A program made the position numbers and the translations under genes. This document shows positions 16,681-25,678 of a stretch of 58,397 bases of DNA, piece after piece. Each line of letters opens with the position of its first letter. Position 1 is the stretch's first letter. The stretch covers positions 1 through 58,397 of the forward strand of contig DAINSQ010000008.1 in the NCBI GenBank assembly GCA_036741235.1, given 5' to 3'. The notes below the pieces were generated by a model. It had not been told where the DNA came from and ran no database searches. It was given only the letters and a program-made list of their open reading frames with translations. This DNA is from JABWBR01 sp036741235. Lineage in GTDB: Bacteria; Bacteroidota; Bacteroidia; Chitinophagales; Saprospiraceae.

Positions 16681-19107
16681 ATGAAACTGCATTATTATCT
16701 TCTGTTGATTATGGTGATGTATTGTCAATTGGGCGTTAGCCAAAAATCGACGCCTTCTTTTGATCAATCCTTGTATGAAATGCTGAAATCCAGGCGCGTA
16801 CAATTGCCCAACCAATGGTTGCTAACTCCGGCAGGTCAGGTGCAGCGCCCCCTGCACGACCTGCCGCTGCAAATTGTCGTTTCTGCCGACGGCCGTTGGC
16901 TGGCCGCTACTAATAACGGCGTCAGCGATCACAAAATCCAATTATTCCGAACAAAAGACGCCGTCCAAACCGGCGAAATCGACATCCCCAAAGCTTGGTA
17001 TGGACTGGCTTTTAGCCAGGACGCGAGCCGCCTGTACGCCTCGGGGGGCAACGATAATGTGATTGCTATCTATAAAAATGACAATGGAAAACTATCTGCC
17101 GACGGCGCCGTCAAACTGGGCGAACCCTGGCCGAAAAACAAGATTTGTCCCGCCGGAATTGCTCTTGACGAGACCGCCGGATTATTGTACACGGTAACCA
17201 AAGAAGACAGTTCGCTGTATGTGTGCCGACTATCGGATCGCAGCGTAGCACAGCGTTTTAAACTCGAAAGCGAACCGTTTGCAGTAATTGTTTCTCAAAA
17301 AAGAGCAGAAATTTATGTGTCCATCTGGGGTGGCAATACCGTGGCTGTTTTTGACAAAAACAACCTCGCCCGCAAAGCTGATATACAGGTAGGAGAACAT
17401 CCCAATGAATTGATAATCAATAAAGCAGAAGATTTGCTTTTTGTAGCCAATTCGTTGGACAACTCGGTGTCGGTCGTCGACTTGAAATCAGGCAAAACAC
17501 TCGAAGTACTCAATACCGCATTATTCCCCGACGCGCCCAACGGTTCTACGACCAATAGCCTGGCCCTGAGCGCCGATGAAAGCGCTTTATACATCGCCAA
17601 TGCAGACAACAACTGCCTGGCCGCTTTTGACGTCAGCGAGAGGGGCGAAAGCAGGCCTCTGGGTTTCATACCTACCGGTTGGTACCCCACCAGCGTGCGA
17701 TTTGTGCATGGAAAAATCTGGGTTGCCAACGGCAAGGGTATGTCGTCGCTCCCCAACCCGCAGGGCCCCAGCCCCTTCCAAAAAAGATCGGACAGCCGTG
17801 CGGCACAATATATAGGTTCGCTATACCTGGGCGCCCTGAGCGTTATTAAACCGCCGAAAAAGGGCGCCTGGGGCGCTTATACAAGGCTCGTTTACGAAAA
17901 TTGCCCCTATCGCAAAGACAAAGAGCTGCTTGCCGAAGGCGAGGTCGGCAATCCCATTCCCCAACGAGTAGGCGACCCATCCCCCATCAAATACGTATTT
18001 TACATCATAAAAGAAAATCGCACTTACGATCAGGTGTTGGGCGACATGCCCGAGGGCAACGGCGATACTTCGCTGTGCCTCTTCCCAGAGAAAATCACCC
18101 CCAACCAGCACGCCCTTGCCCGCGAATTTGTGTTGCTCGATAACTTTTATGTCGACGCCGAGGTGAGCGCCGACGGCCACAACTGGAGCACTGCTGCTTA
18201 TGCCAACGACTTTGTGGAAAAAACCTGGCCCACCAGCTACGGCGGCAAGGGCGGCAACTACGACTACGAAGGCACACGCCGTATTGCCTTTCCCAAAAAA
18301 GGGTTCATTTGGGATTATTGCAAGCGCGCCGGGGTGAGCTACCGCACCTACGGCGAATTCGCCGACGACTTCAAAGCCAACTACGAAACACTGGAGGGGC
18401 ATTTTTGCCCGTATTACTCTTCATGGGATATGGACTACCAGGACATCCGCCGCGAGGCCGATTGGGAGCGCGACTTTGACAGCCTGCTGGCCATCAACCA
18501 GGCGCCGCGCTTTAATACCATTCGTTTTGGCAACGACCACACTTCCGGCATGGCCAAAGGCGCGTATTCGCCCAATGCCGCAGTAGCCGATAACGATCTG
18601 GCGGTGGGACGCTTCATCGAACACCTTTCAAATAGCTCTATTTGGAAAGAAAGCGCCGTATTCATCCTCGAAGACGACGCCCAAAACGGCGCCGACCACG
18701 TAGACGCCCACCGCAGCATAGCCTTTGTGGTGAGCCCCTACACCCGGCGCAAGTTCGTAGATCACACCATGTACTCTACTTCCTCTATGTTGCGCACCAT
18801 GGAACTCATTCTTGGCCTGCCGCCCATGAGTCAATACGACGCTGCCGCCACGCCCATGTGGCGTTGTTTCACAGCGGAACCGGATTTTACGCCTTTTAAA
18901 GCCCTGCCTGCCAATGTTTCGCTCGATGAGCGCAATATGGCCGTCAACAACCTGTCCAGGATATCCGAAACTTTCAACCTGGCCAAAGTTGACGCCGTGC
19001 CTGACCGCCTGTTCAACGAAGTTCTCTGGAAAGCCATCAAGGGCGAAGAGTCGGAGATGCCGGCGCCAAGAAGGGCGGCGTGGGTGAAGGTGGAGGAGGA
19101 AGAGTAA
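16681..19107 (+). CDS. Second secreted YncE-like propeller plus phosphoesterase
   Basis: An 808-residue paralogue of the divergent neighbour, with the same plan. Signal peptide MKLHYYLLLIMVMYCQLGVS, a propeller to about residue 430, then the phosphoesterase with IKENRTYDQVLGDMPEGNGD (near 444), a Ser in VSADGHNW (near 496) and LEDDAQNGADHVDAHRS (near 663). I chose the ATG at 16681 because it starts the signal peptide directly; an ATG at 16660 would add seven residues. The two copies have diverged greatly outside the active site, which suggests distinct substrates. The 3' end meets the SusD gene tail to tail. Confidence 0.88.
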   Translation: MKLHYYLLLIMVMYCQLGVSQKSTPSFDQSLYEMLKSRRVQLPNQWLLTPAGQVQRPLHDLPLQIVVSADGRWLAATNNGVSDHKIQLFRTKDAVQTGEIDIPKAWYGLAFSQDASRLYASGGNDNVIAIYKNDNGKLSADGAVKLGEPWPKNKICPAGIALDETAGLLYTVTKEDSSLYVCRLSDRSVAQRFKLESEPFAVIVSQKRAEIYVSIWGGNTVAVFDKNNLARKADIQVGEHPNELIINKAEDLLFVANSLDNSVSVVDLKSGKTLEVLNTALFPDAPNGSTTNSLALSADESALYIANADNNCLAAFDVSERGESRPLGFIPTGWYPTSVRFVHGKIWVANGKGMSSLPNPQGPSPFQKRSDSRAAQYIGSLYLGALSVIKPPKKGAWGAYTRLVYENCPYRKDKELLAEGEVGNPIPQRVGDPSPIKYVFYIIKENRTYDQVLGDMPEGNGDTSLCLFPEKITPNQHALAREFVLLDNFYVDAEVSADGHNWSTAAYANDFVEKTWPTSYGGKGGNYDYEGTRRIAFPKKGFIWDYCKRAGVSYRTYGEFADDFKANYETLEGHFCPYYSSWDMDYQDIRREADWERDFDSLLAINQAPRFNTIRFGNDHTSGMAKGAYSPNAAVADNDLAVGRFIEHLSNSSIWKESAVFILEDDAQNGADHVDAHRSIAFVVSPYTRRKFVDHTMYSTSSMLRTMELILGLPPMSQYDAAATPMWRCFTAEPDFTPFKALPANVSLDERNMAVNNLSRISETFNLAKVDAVPDRLFNEVLWKAIKGEESEMPAPRRAAWVKVEEEE

Positions 19108-19145
19108 AAAAAACAGCCCGCCCCGGAGATCTGCAGGGCAGGCTG
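19106..19145 (-). terminator. Terminator between converging phosphoesterase and susD-like genes
   Basis: CAGCCCGCC (19114-19122) pairs with GGCAGGCTG (19137-19145) with one mismatch. The minus strand continues into eight U residues (19106-19113). It therefore ends the SusC/SusD transcript and touches the stop codon of the plus-strand gene. Confidence 0.8.
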
Positions 19146-19177
19146 CTGATGGTACTAAAGCGTTAACCAAACTCAAA

Positions 19178-20680
19178 TTAATTGTTTTTGATCAACCACA
19201 TTTCTGCGTTGATATCGTCTTCGCCGCCGAATTGGCGATCTACCGCTTCATTGTAGTTGGTAGTGTTGGTGTTTCGTTCTGAAGCGGGATACTGAAAGCG
19301 TTTGGGAATACGACCGCCGTTGCCGGTGCCTACGCCCACCAGAAATTCGGGAACCCCTGTACGGCGCTGGTTGTAGAAAGCTTCCCAACCTGAATTTTGG
19401 AAAAATGCCAGATATTTCTGTGTCAGGATTTGCTCCAGACCATCGGCATTGTTGCCTTTGTAGGCCACATCCGTTTGAGCCAGGTAAGCGTCGATGGCAG
19501 ACTGGTTGGTAATGTCATAAAAATTCATGCTTGCCGTGATACCTTTGCGATACCAATCGGCGGCATCGCCGCTTACCCAGCCGCGGTTGACAGCTTCTGC
19601 TACGTTGAAACACAACTCCGGGTAACCGATTTGAATGCAGGGTTCAGGCCCCTGGAAGGTGCTATAGTAGCGAATTTGATCGATAAAGCTGTATTCGCCG
19701 TTGCCCGCTTTGAAGGTCATGTCGTCGAGGCTTTCACCCGAGGAAGCGCCGATATAGGCGGCAAAGTCGTATTCTGTTAAACCTTCGTCAAGCTTTTTCT
19801 GCGCCGGGTCAGCTACAACAAAAGTACGGGGGTCGCTCAGTGCGGCCAATGTGTTGAGATACGTGGCGCTCATATTGTAGCGGCCGCTATCAAACCCACG
19901 GGTGCCCGGGTTGTTGGGATAAAAATTAACGGTGCTGTTGTAGTAGTACTGCATATTGTCGCTCAGCCCCGTCATGATGGGAAACTCGGCAGGGTTGTTC
20001 AGCACTTCTGCAAAACGGCCTTTTACATTCAGATCCGGGTCGTCGGCGTGTTTGCTCAAGTGGATCAAGACGCGGAGTTTGTAAGTATTCACCACCTTGC
20101 GCCACAAACCGAGGTTATTGCCGAGGTAAATATCGCCTTGCAAGGAATTATCGCCTTTGAGGATCACCTTTTTGAGGATATCATTGGCTTCATCAAGCAA
20201 TTCGAGCGATTGCAGGAACACCTCTTTTTGGGTATCGTATACCGGCGTAGTATTATTGATGCCTTGAAGTGCTTGCGACATGGGAATATCGCCGAATTTC
20301 AACGACATGCGGATGGAGAAATAGGCGCGGAAAAACTTGCCCAAACCGCCGTAAGGGTTTTCTTCTGAGCCGGCCAGTTTGGCAGCCTCAGTTTCCATTT
20401 GGGCTACGTTTACCAGCGTAGTGAAGTCAAAACTACCGGTAGTCCAGTTATATTCTTGATTACCGTAGTAGTTATAGTTGCAGCAGTAAAACTGGTTCCA
20501 GCGCTGCACTTCGTTCCAGGAATTGTCAAAAAGATCGTTGAGAACACCCTGGAAAATCAGCGAAGGGGGTGCTGTTACCGGCTGGTTGGGGTTGATCTGC
20601 AAATCATCGAAAGGCTGCTCGCAGGCGCTAACGCCCAGCCACAACACAAAAGACGTGATCAAATATTTAAAAACTCTCAT
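19178..20680 (-). CDS. SusD/RagB-like surface lipoprotein
   Basis: This 500-residue lipoprotein has the lipobox LGVSACEQPF. An N-terminal segment DLQINPNQPVTAPPSLIFQG is typical of the SusD-like_2 family, and TPR-like helices and an FQYPASERNTNTTNY C-terminal region follow. SusD proteins form the lid over the SusC channel and bind the imported ligand. The gene starts 11 bases after the susC-like stop and is its obligate partner. No glycosidase is found nearby, so a polysaccharide cargo is not indicated. Confidence 0.93.
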   Translation of the reverse strand: MRVFKYLITSFVLWLGVSACEQPFDDLQINPNQPVTAPPSLIFQGVLNDLFDNSWNEVQRWNQFYCCNYNYYGNQEYNWTTGSFDFTTLVNVAQMETEAAKLAGSEENPYGGLGKFFRAYFSIRMSLKFGDIPMSQALQGINNTTPVYDTQKEVFLQSLELLDEANDILKKVILKGDNSLQGDIYLGNNLGLWRKVVNTYKLRVLIHLSKHADDPDLNVKGRFAEVLNNPAEFPIMTGLSDNMQYYYNSTVNFYPNNPGTRGFDSGRYNMSATYLNTLAALSDPRTFVVADPAQKKLDEGLTEYDFAAYIGASSGESLDDMTFKAGNGEYSFIDQIRYYSTFQGPEPCIQIGYPELCFNVAEAVNRGWVSGDAADWYRKGITASMNFYDITNQSAIDAYLAQTDVAYKGNNADGLEQILTQKYLAFFQNSGWEAFYNQRRTGVPEFLVGVGTGNGGRIPKRFQYPASERNTNTTNYNEAVDRQFGGEDDINAEMWLIKNN

Positions 20681-20691
20681 AATTTCATCAT

Positions 20692-23600
20692 TTAAAAAGT
20701 GAGATTAATATTGATGCCGTAGCGGCGCAACGTAGGCGTTTGCAGGTCGGAATAGCCCTGTACGCTATTTGGGCTGGTGGTACCGGTAAACTGTTCTACG
20801 TCTACGTTCTTTTTCTCGGCGAAATACAACAGATTGCGACCTACCAGTGAAATGCTGGCTCCACGAACGAAGCCACCTTTGAACTTGCCGGCAGGGATGG
20901 TATACGTGAGCGTCACTTCGCGCAATTTTCCGAAGGTACGCTTCATCAGGTTGGCTTCTTCCGCCGCATAATAGCGACTGATCCAGTCTTGCAAGAAAGT
21001 AGCGGTAGTATTGGGGGCAAATTCGAGTTCGTCGTAGTTCGTGATGTTGCCGTCAACGTCGTATTCAGGGGCCACGCCGTTGGAGATCACTACGCCAGGG
21101 CCGACCCATGTTTTGTTGCCCAAATAGTCCTGGTAACGCGCTTCGCCCATTTCGCCCTGAACGGTTTCAATATGGCGACCGCCGCGGAATGTTTGGCGCT
21201 GGATGTAGTTGATGATGTTGCCACCGTACCAGCCGTCGAATTGGAAGCCCAGACCGATATTCTTATATGAAATGCGGTTGGTTACGCCCCAAATCCAGTC
21301 GGGGTTGGTATATCCCAGGAATTGCGGTACCGGATTTCGGATGGGGCGGCCGCCGCCGTCGTTGATAAGCTGTCCATCGGGCGTTTTAATGAAGGCGCCG
21401 GCATAGTAACCGTCGATGCGATCGCCGACTTCGAGGAACTGGCCGAGTTTGTTTACGCCCGGGTAGATTTCATCGAGCGTTTCGCGCCAGGTGCTCCAGT
21501 TGAGGGCAATATCCCAGTTGAAATCGTTCTTTTTAACCGGGCGAACGTTGAGTACTACTTCCCAACCCGTTTTGCGAGTTTTGATGCCGTTTTCCAATGC
21601 CGAGCCGTAACCGGAAGCCTCCGACAAAGGCAGATTAAAGATATTGGGGCCGTCAGTTGCATTGAAATAAGTTACATCAAAGCCCAGGCGATTGTGCAAA
21701 AAACGGGCATCAATTCCGGCTTCATATGCAGTTGAAAAACTGGGTTCGAGGTTCGGATTAACGATGGTTGTCGGAGAATAAGCCGAAGGCTGATTGTTGT
21801 AGGGGAATCCGATATTGTAGCCGCTAGAGTTGATATAGTTGGGGCCTTCGTATGGCGAGTAATAATCGCTGCCGTAATCGAGTACGTCTCGGCCTGAGAG
21901 CAGGTAGGCTGGAGGTATGGTTGAACGCGTCAAACCGCTGCCTACATAGGCGTACGAGCCTCTCAGTTTGAGCAGCGAGACAGCATCTGGCAAATTTAGC
22001 ATTTCAGAAAGTTGCAAGCTCAGCGAAGCTGAAGGGTAGAAATAGCTGTTATTGGAGGGCGGTAGCGTAGAGTGTTTATCCCAGCGTCCTGTAATCGAAA
22101 GCGTTATGAAACGATCGTAGGTGATATCAGCAAAACCGTAAGCGCTGAGTACTCGCATATCGGCATTGTAGTTAAATACCTGGCGCGGGTTGAGCGAGTT
22201 GTTCAGGTTGTACCAGCCGGGCACGTTGAGGTAATCGGTAGTGGCATAGCTGGAGTTAAAAGAAAACGCGCGCAAGTTGCCGCCGAGTGATGCGCTGATA
22301 TTCCATTTAGGCGTAACGTCTTTGTCGAAAGACAACATAAAGTCGGTGTTGTTTTCAAACAGGTTGCGGCGGTCTTCGCGGTAGTCGCCTTTGGCTTGCT
22401 CGCGGCCGTAAACCGTAGCCGAATAGGGGAATTTTTCATCGCGGAACAAGTCGTATGAAGTGACTTGTGTGCGGCCCATCAACTTGAGATGCGGCGTAAA
22501 GCTATAAGTCAGAGAAGCAAAGCCGTAAACGTCAGTTTTGTAGTGGCCGCGCAGCCATTCGTAAGCAAGGAAATAGGGGTTGTTATAGCGGGTATACTCG
22601 GCATAAATTTGCTGTATGCCTTCTTTACCCGGCTGCCAGTAGTTGCGCATATCGTCGATGTCCCAGTCGGCGCCACCCCAAATGATAATATTATAGATCA
22701 TCGAGTTGGGACCATATTGCACATCGGGGAAGTTGTCGGTAAACTGCCGGTTGTAATTGATGGCGCTTTCAAAACGAAGGCGGTCGTTGAAATTATACCC
22801 TGTCGATACATTGAAGTTACCCGTGTTGAGTTGGGTATTGGGCACGATACCTTGCTGGTAGGTATAGGTGCCCGAAACGCGAATATCGTAATTGTCGCCG
22901 CCGGCAGAAACGGCGAGGTTGGTGGTTTGCAGCATGCCAGGGCGCAGGAAACGCTCAAGGTTGTCAACGCCGCGGGCCAACCACGGCGTAGCCTGGCGCT
23001 CGCCGGTTATGGGATCCACAGGGCTATCGTATTGTGGGATGAGTTGACCTTCAAATTTTGGACCCCAGACGTCATAATCGGAATCATATAAACCGCCGCC
23101 TTTGCCATCGACAAAAGAATAACGGCCATGGTCGCCGGGGCCGTATTCATACTGTACTTCCGGGATAGTGAGAAACCCGTTTTCGATCATTGTCGAGTTG
23201 TTGAGTTCTACCTGGAAACCACGGTTGTCTTTGGCGCCGCGTTTGGTGGTGATTTGAATAGCGCCGTATTGACCGCGACTGCCGTATAGCGCCGACGCAT
23301 TGGGGCCTTTTAATACCGTGATCTTTTCAATGTCGTCGGGGTTGATGTTCCAGGTGTCCGACTGGATCGGCACGCCGTCTACTACGTAAAGCGGCCTGTC
23401 GCCGCGCAGCAGCACCGATGGGCCGCCCAGCAATTCGGCAGAGGCGCCGACGGTAAGCCCCGCGACTTTTCCCGCTAGCGAGTTGATAGGATTGGGTTCG
23501 CGAGCTTTGATGAGGTCGCCCCCTTTAACATCTTGAACGGCATAACCCACTCGCGCTTTTTCTTTTTCGATGCCTAATGCCGTAACCACCACTTCACCAA

Positions 23601-23937
23601 GCTGCCTGGCATTTTCGCTTAGAAGCACTTCTACAAAAGTAGCTGTAGACACATCAATTGTTGCGGCATCGTAGCCCAGGAAAGAAATTTCCAATTCTTT
23701 TCCCTCGCTGGGCACATTGAGCGTAAACGAACCATCTACGTCAGAAGCTGTTCCTGTTGTAGTGCCTTTAACGATAATGGTGGCGCCGGCAATCGCCTCT
23801 TTTGAATTGGCGTCTTTGATGACACCCCTTACTGTTTTTTGCGCCTGCAAGGCGGGAAGATGGCAAAGCAGTGTCAGCAAGCCGACTGCAAGGCATTTCC
23901 ATGCCCAGTGGGCAAAGACTTGTCGTCTAAGTTTCAT
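20692..23937 (-). CDS. SusC/RagA-like TonB-linked outer-membrane channel
   Basis: This 1081-residue protein has a signal peptide (to about residue 32), a carboxypeptidase-D-like domain (VRGVIKDANSKEAIAGATII), a TonB-box region (LGEVVVTALGIEKEK), a plug with PLYVVDGVPI and the SusC motif YGSRGQYGAIQITTKRG, and a long barrel ending in RRYGININLTF. It forms the import channel with the downstream SusD lipoprotein. The pair is followed by a terminator and faces the PbfA-like gene across 338 bases. The cargo is unknown; in this context an amphiphilic or oligomeric phosphonate is my inference. Confidence 0.95.
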   Translation of the reverse strand: MKLRRQVFAHWAWKCLAVGLLTLLCHLPALQAQKTVRGVIKDANSKEAIAGATIIVKGTTTGTASDVDGSFTLNVPSEGKELEISFLGYDAATIDVSTATFVEVLLSENARQLGEVVVTALGIEKEKARVGYAVQDVKGGDLIKAREPNPINSLAGKVAGLTVGASAELLGGPSVLLRGDRPLYVVDGVPIQSDTWNINPDDIEKITVLKGPNASALYGSRGQYGAIQITTKRGAKDNRGFQVELNNSTMIENGFLTIPEVQYEYGPGDHGRYSFVDGKGGGLYDSDYDVWGPKFEGQLIPQYDSPVDPITGERQATPWLARGVDNLERFLRPGMLQTTNLAVSAGGDNYDIRVSGTYTYQQGIVPNTQLNTGNFNVSTGYNFNDRLRFESAINYNRQFTDNFPDVQYGPNSMIYNIIIWGGADWDIDDMRNYWQPGKEGIQQIYAEYTRYNNPYFLAYEWLRGHYKTDVYGFASLTYSFTPHLKLMGRTQVTSYDLFRDEKFPYSATVYGREQAKGDYREDRRNLFENNTDFMLSFDKDVTPKWNISASLGGNLRAFSFNSSYATTDYLNVPGWYNLNNSLNPRQVFNYNADMRVLSAYGFADITYDRFITLSITGRWDKHSTLPPSNNSYFYPSASLSLQLSEMLNLPDAVSLLKLRGSYAYVGSGLTRSTIPPAYLLSGRDVLDYGSDYYSPYEGPNYINSSGYNIGFPYNNQPSAYSPTTIVNPNLEPSFSTAYEAGIDARFLHNRLGFDVTYFNATDGPNIFNLPLSEASGYGSALENGIKTRKTGWEVVLNVRPVKKNDFNWDIALNWSTWRETLDEIYPGVNKLGQFLEVGDRIDGYYAGAFIKTPDGQLINDGGGRPIRNPVPQFLGYTNPDWIWGVTNRISYKNIGLGFQFDGWYGGNIINYIQRQTFRGGRHIETVQGEMGEARYQDYLGNKTWVGPGVVISNGVAPEYDVDGNITNYDELEFAPNTTATFLQDWISRYYAAEEANLMKRTFGKLREVTLTYTIPAGKFKGGFVRGASISLVGRNLLYFAEKKNVDVEQFTGTTSPNSVQGYSDLQTPTLRRYGININLTF

Positions 23938-23969
23938 AATTTAGTGATGTTTAAATTAACCAATTTTCA

Positions 23970-24000
23970 TAGCCGGAACAGACCAGCGCTGTACCGGCTA
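23970..24000 (-). promoter_or_regulatory. Leader hairpin or operator upstream of susC-like gene
   Basis: TAGCCGGAACAG (23970-23981) and CTGTACCGGCTA (23989-24000) pair over 12 bases with one mismatch and a 7-base loop. The element lies 32 bases before the susC ATG, so it would be in the mRNA leader or act as a DNA operator. It has no U tract in the minus direction, so it is not a normal terminator for that transcript. Confidence 0.45.
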
Positions 24001-24120
24001 TTTTCTTCAACAAAGATTGGGAGCCCACACAGGGAATACGATAAGCAGCTATTTAAGATTTGTTGAAGTTTCTGTAAATTTCGGGTAGCGGCTGATTTCT
24101 GTCTTTTTTGTTTTAAGTAA

Positions 24121-24153
24121 TTGATAATTAATAATATAAGGCAAATATCTTTG
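24121..24153 (+). promoter_or_regulatory. Candidate promoter of the pbfA-like gene
   Basis: TTG (24121-24123), 22 bases, then TATCTTTG (24146-24153), which matches the -7 consensus TAnnTTTG. The implied leader is about 115 bases. Only the -7 part is strong. Confidence 0.4.
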
Positions 24154-24275
24154 CGAATAGTTATTAACGAGTATATATTGTTTTTTGAAAATTATTTAAC
24201 CCAAATTTAATTCTGTATGTAGCGTGGCTTTGAAGAGATACAAACACCTTTGCTTTTCCCAAATTTGCAAAGCAA

Positions 24276-25628
24276 ATGGACCAACCTACGTATATACAGC
24301 AAGGCGACGCCAACGATTCAACACTGCGCCTTCAATACCAGAATGTATTTGACTCAACAACAAAAGAAGTCCTGGAAGAAGACGCCCGCTATTTCTTGCA
24401 CCAGGCGCTTTCTACGCCGGTGATGAATGTATTGCAGCGTGCGGAGGGCCCCTATATCTACGATTTGCAGGGCAGGAAATATCTCGATTTGCATGGCAAT
24501 GGCGTACACAATATAGGATATAACAATCCCTGCGTTGTAGAAGCTATTAAACATCAATTGGACTCGGGGCTTTCGTTTTCACCCCGTAGATTTACCAATA
24601 GGGTAGCAATTGATTTTGCAAAAAAAATGGTAGAACTGGCGCCGGAAGGCCTCAGCCGCGCGCTTTTTTGTCCAGGAGGCGCAGAAGCAATTGAAATGGC
24701 GGTATTGCTGGCCAAACAAATAACTGGCAAGTGGAAAACTATTTCATTTTGGGATAACTACCACGGCACTACATGGCAAGCCGCATCTGTTGGCGGCACC
24801 GAGCATTTCAGCACAGGCTACGGGCCTATGGTGCCGGGGGCATTCCATGTAGAATTTCCAAATTATTATCGCAATCCCTGGGGCCTGAGCGATAAAACAT
24901 TGATAGATGATTTATACCTGCGGCAAATCGAAATAGTGGTGCAACGAAACCCTGATATTGCTGCTATTATCGGCGCCACTATTACTTCTACACCGGTTGT
25001 TCCATCAGCCTATTACTGGCAGCGAGTTCAGGATATTTGCCAAAGACACGATGCGTTTCTGATTTTTGATGAAATAATATGCGGACTAGGACGCGCCGGG
25101 ACTATTTTCGCCTGCGAACAGTACATAACTCCTGATGTAGTGGTCCTTGGCAAATCGCTTGGCGGAGGTATCGTTCCACTGGCAGGAATAATAACCAAAG
25201 AGCACTACAATAGCTTGTCAGACAAATCTATTGGTCATTTCACTCATGAAAAAAGCCCGTTGACCTGCGCGGCAGGATTGGCCACGCTGCAATACATCGA
25301 AATCCACAACCTGGCAAAGCATGCGGACGAAATGGGCCGTTATCTGCTTCATAAACTTTTTTCGCTTCAGGATCAATTTCCGGTCATCGGTCATATAGAA
25401 GGCAAAGGACTACTGATCGCCGTCGACCTGGTCACTGACCGTCATACTAAAGAAAGAGCCTTTCACCAGGCTCAGGCTATAATGTATCACTGCCTTGAAA
25501 ACGGACTGTCATTCAAGCTGATTGACGGCAATGTGCTTGCTTTATCCCCCGCGCTCACTATCGGCCGCGAAGAAGCCGATTTTATCATTGATGTATTGGA
25601 AAATGCTTTGAGGCATACATCCCCATAG
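24276..25628 (+). CDS. PbfA-like class-III PLP enzyme, (R)-1-hydroxy-2-aminoethylphosphonate ammonia-lyase
   Basis: This 450-residue protein of the class-III aminotransferase fold has the PLP Lys at 293 (VVLGKSLGGG) and Asp265 in FLIFDEIICGLGRAG. It shares unusual segments with phosphonate-cluster PbfA enzymes: EDARYFLHQALSTP near 35-48, DLHGNGVHNIGY near 71, SFSPRRFTN near 100 and CPGGAEAIEMA near 132, where ordinary aminotransferases have NSGSEA. PbfA eliminates ammonia from (R)-1-hydroxy-2-aminoethylphosphonate to give phosphonoacetaldehyde, the PhnX substrate. It is 14 kb from the PhnX-like gene but inside the same run of divergent units. The alternative is a generic aminotransferase of related fold. 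I recalled the PbfA pattern from memory and could not align it. Confidence 0.72.
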   Translation: MDQPTYIQQGDANDSTLRLQYQNVFDSTTKEVLEEDARYFLHQALSTPVMNVLQRAEGPYIYDLQGRKYLDLHGNGVHNIGYNNPCVVEAIKHQLDSGLSFSPRRFTNRVAIDFAKKMVELAPEGLSRALFCPGGAEAIEMAVLLAKQITGKWKTISFWDNYHGTTWQAASVGGTEHFSTGYGPMVPGAFHVEFPNYYRNPWGLSDKTLIDDLYLRQIEIVVQRNPDIAAIIGATITSTPVVPSAYYWQRVQDICQRHDAFLIFDEIICGLGRAGTIFACEQYITPDVVVLGKSLGGGIVPLAGIITKEHYNSLSDKSIGHFTHEKSPLTCAAGLATLQYIEIHNLAKHADEMGRYLLHKLFSLQDQFPVIGHIEGKGLLIAVDLVTDRHTKERAFHQAQAIMYHCLENGLSFKLIDGNVLALSPALTIGREEADFIIDVLENALRHTSP

Positions 25629-25678
25629 GCACAAAAAACAGGAAGACCTATGGCTTGACCTTAAGGGCGTCGCCTCTC

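Larger units (their letters stand above)
23938..24275. other. Divergent control region between susC-like and pbfA-like genes (338 bases, no gene)
   Basis: This AT-rich region has no credible open frame. It holds a near-perfect 12-base inverted repeat in the susC leader and one plus-strand promoter candidate for the PLP enzyme, both listed separately. Nothing else stands out. Confidence 0.7.

Noticed and set aside
17821..18402. 193-residue minus-strand frame opposite the second phosphoesterase
   Set aside because: Composition is a reflection of the plus-strand codons; the plus-strand motifs are convincing.
19178..23937. Reading the SusC/SusD pair as a polysaccharide utilisation locus
   Set aside because: No glycoside hydrolase, lyase, sulfatase or hybrid sensor is near; the neighbours are phosphonate- and phosphoester-related.
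25623..25653. CCATAGG/CCTATGG inverted repeat as a terminator of the pbfA-like gene
   Set aside because: The 7-base stem has a 17-base loop and no U tract; too weak to call.
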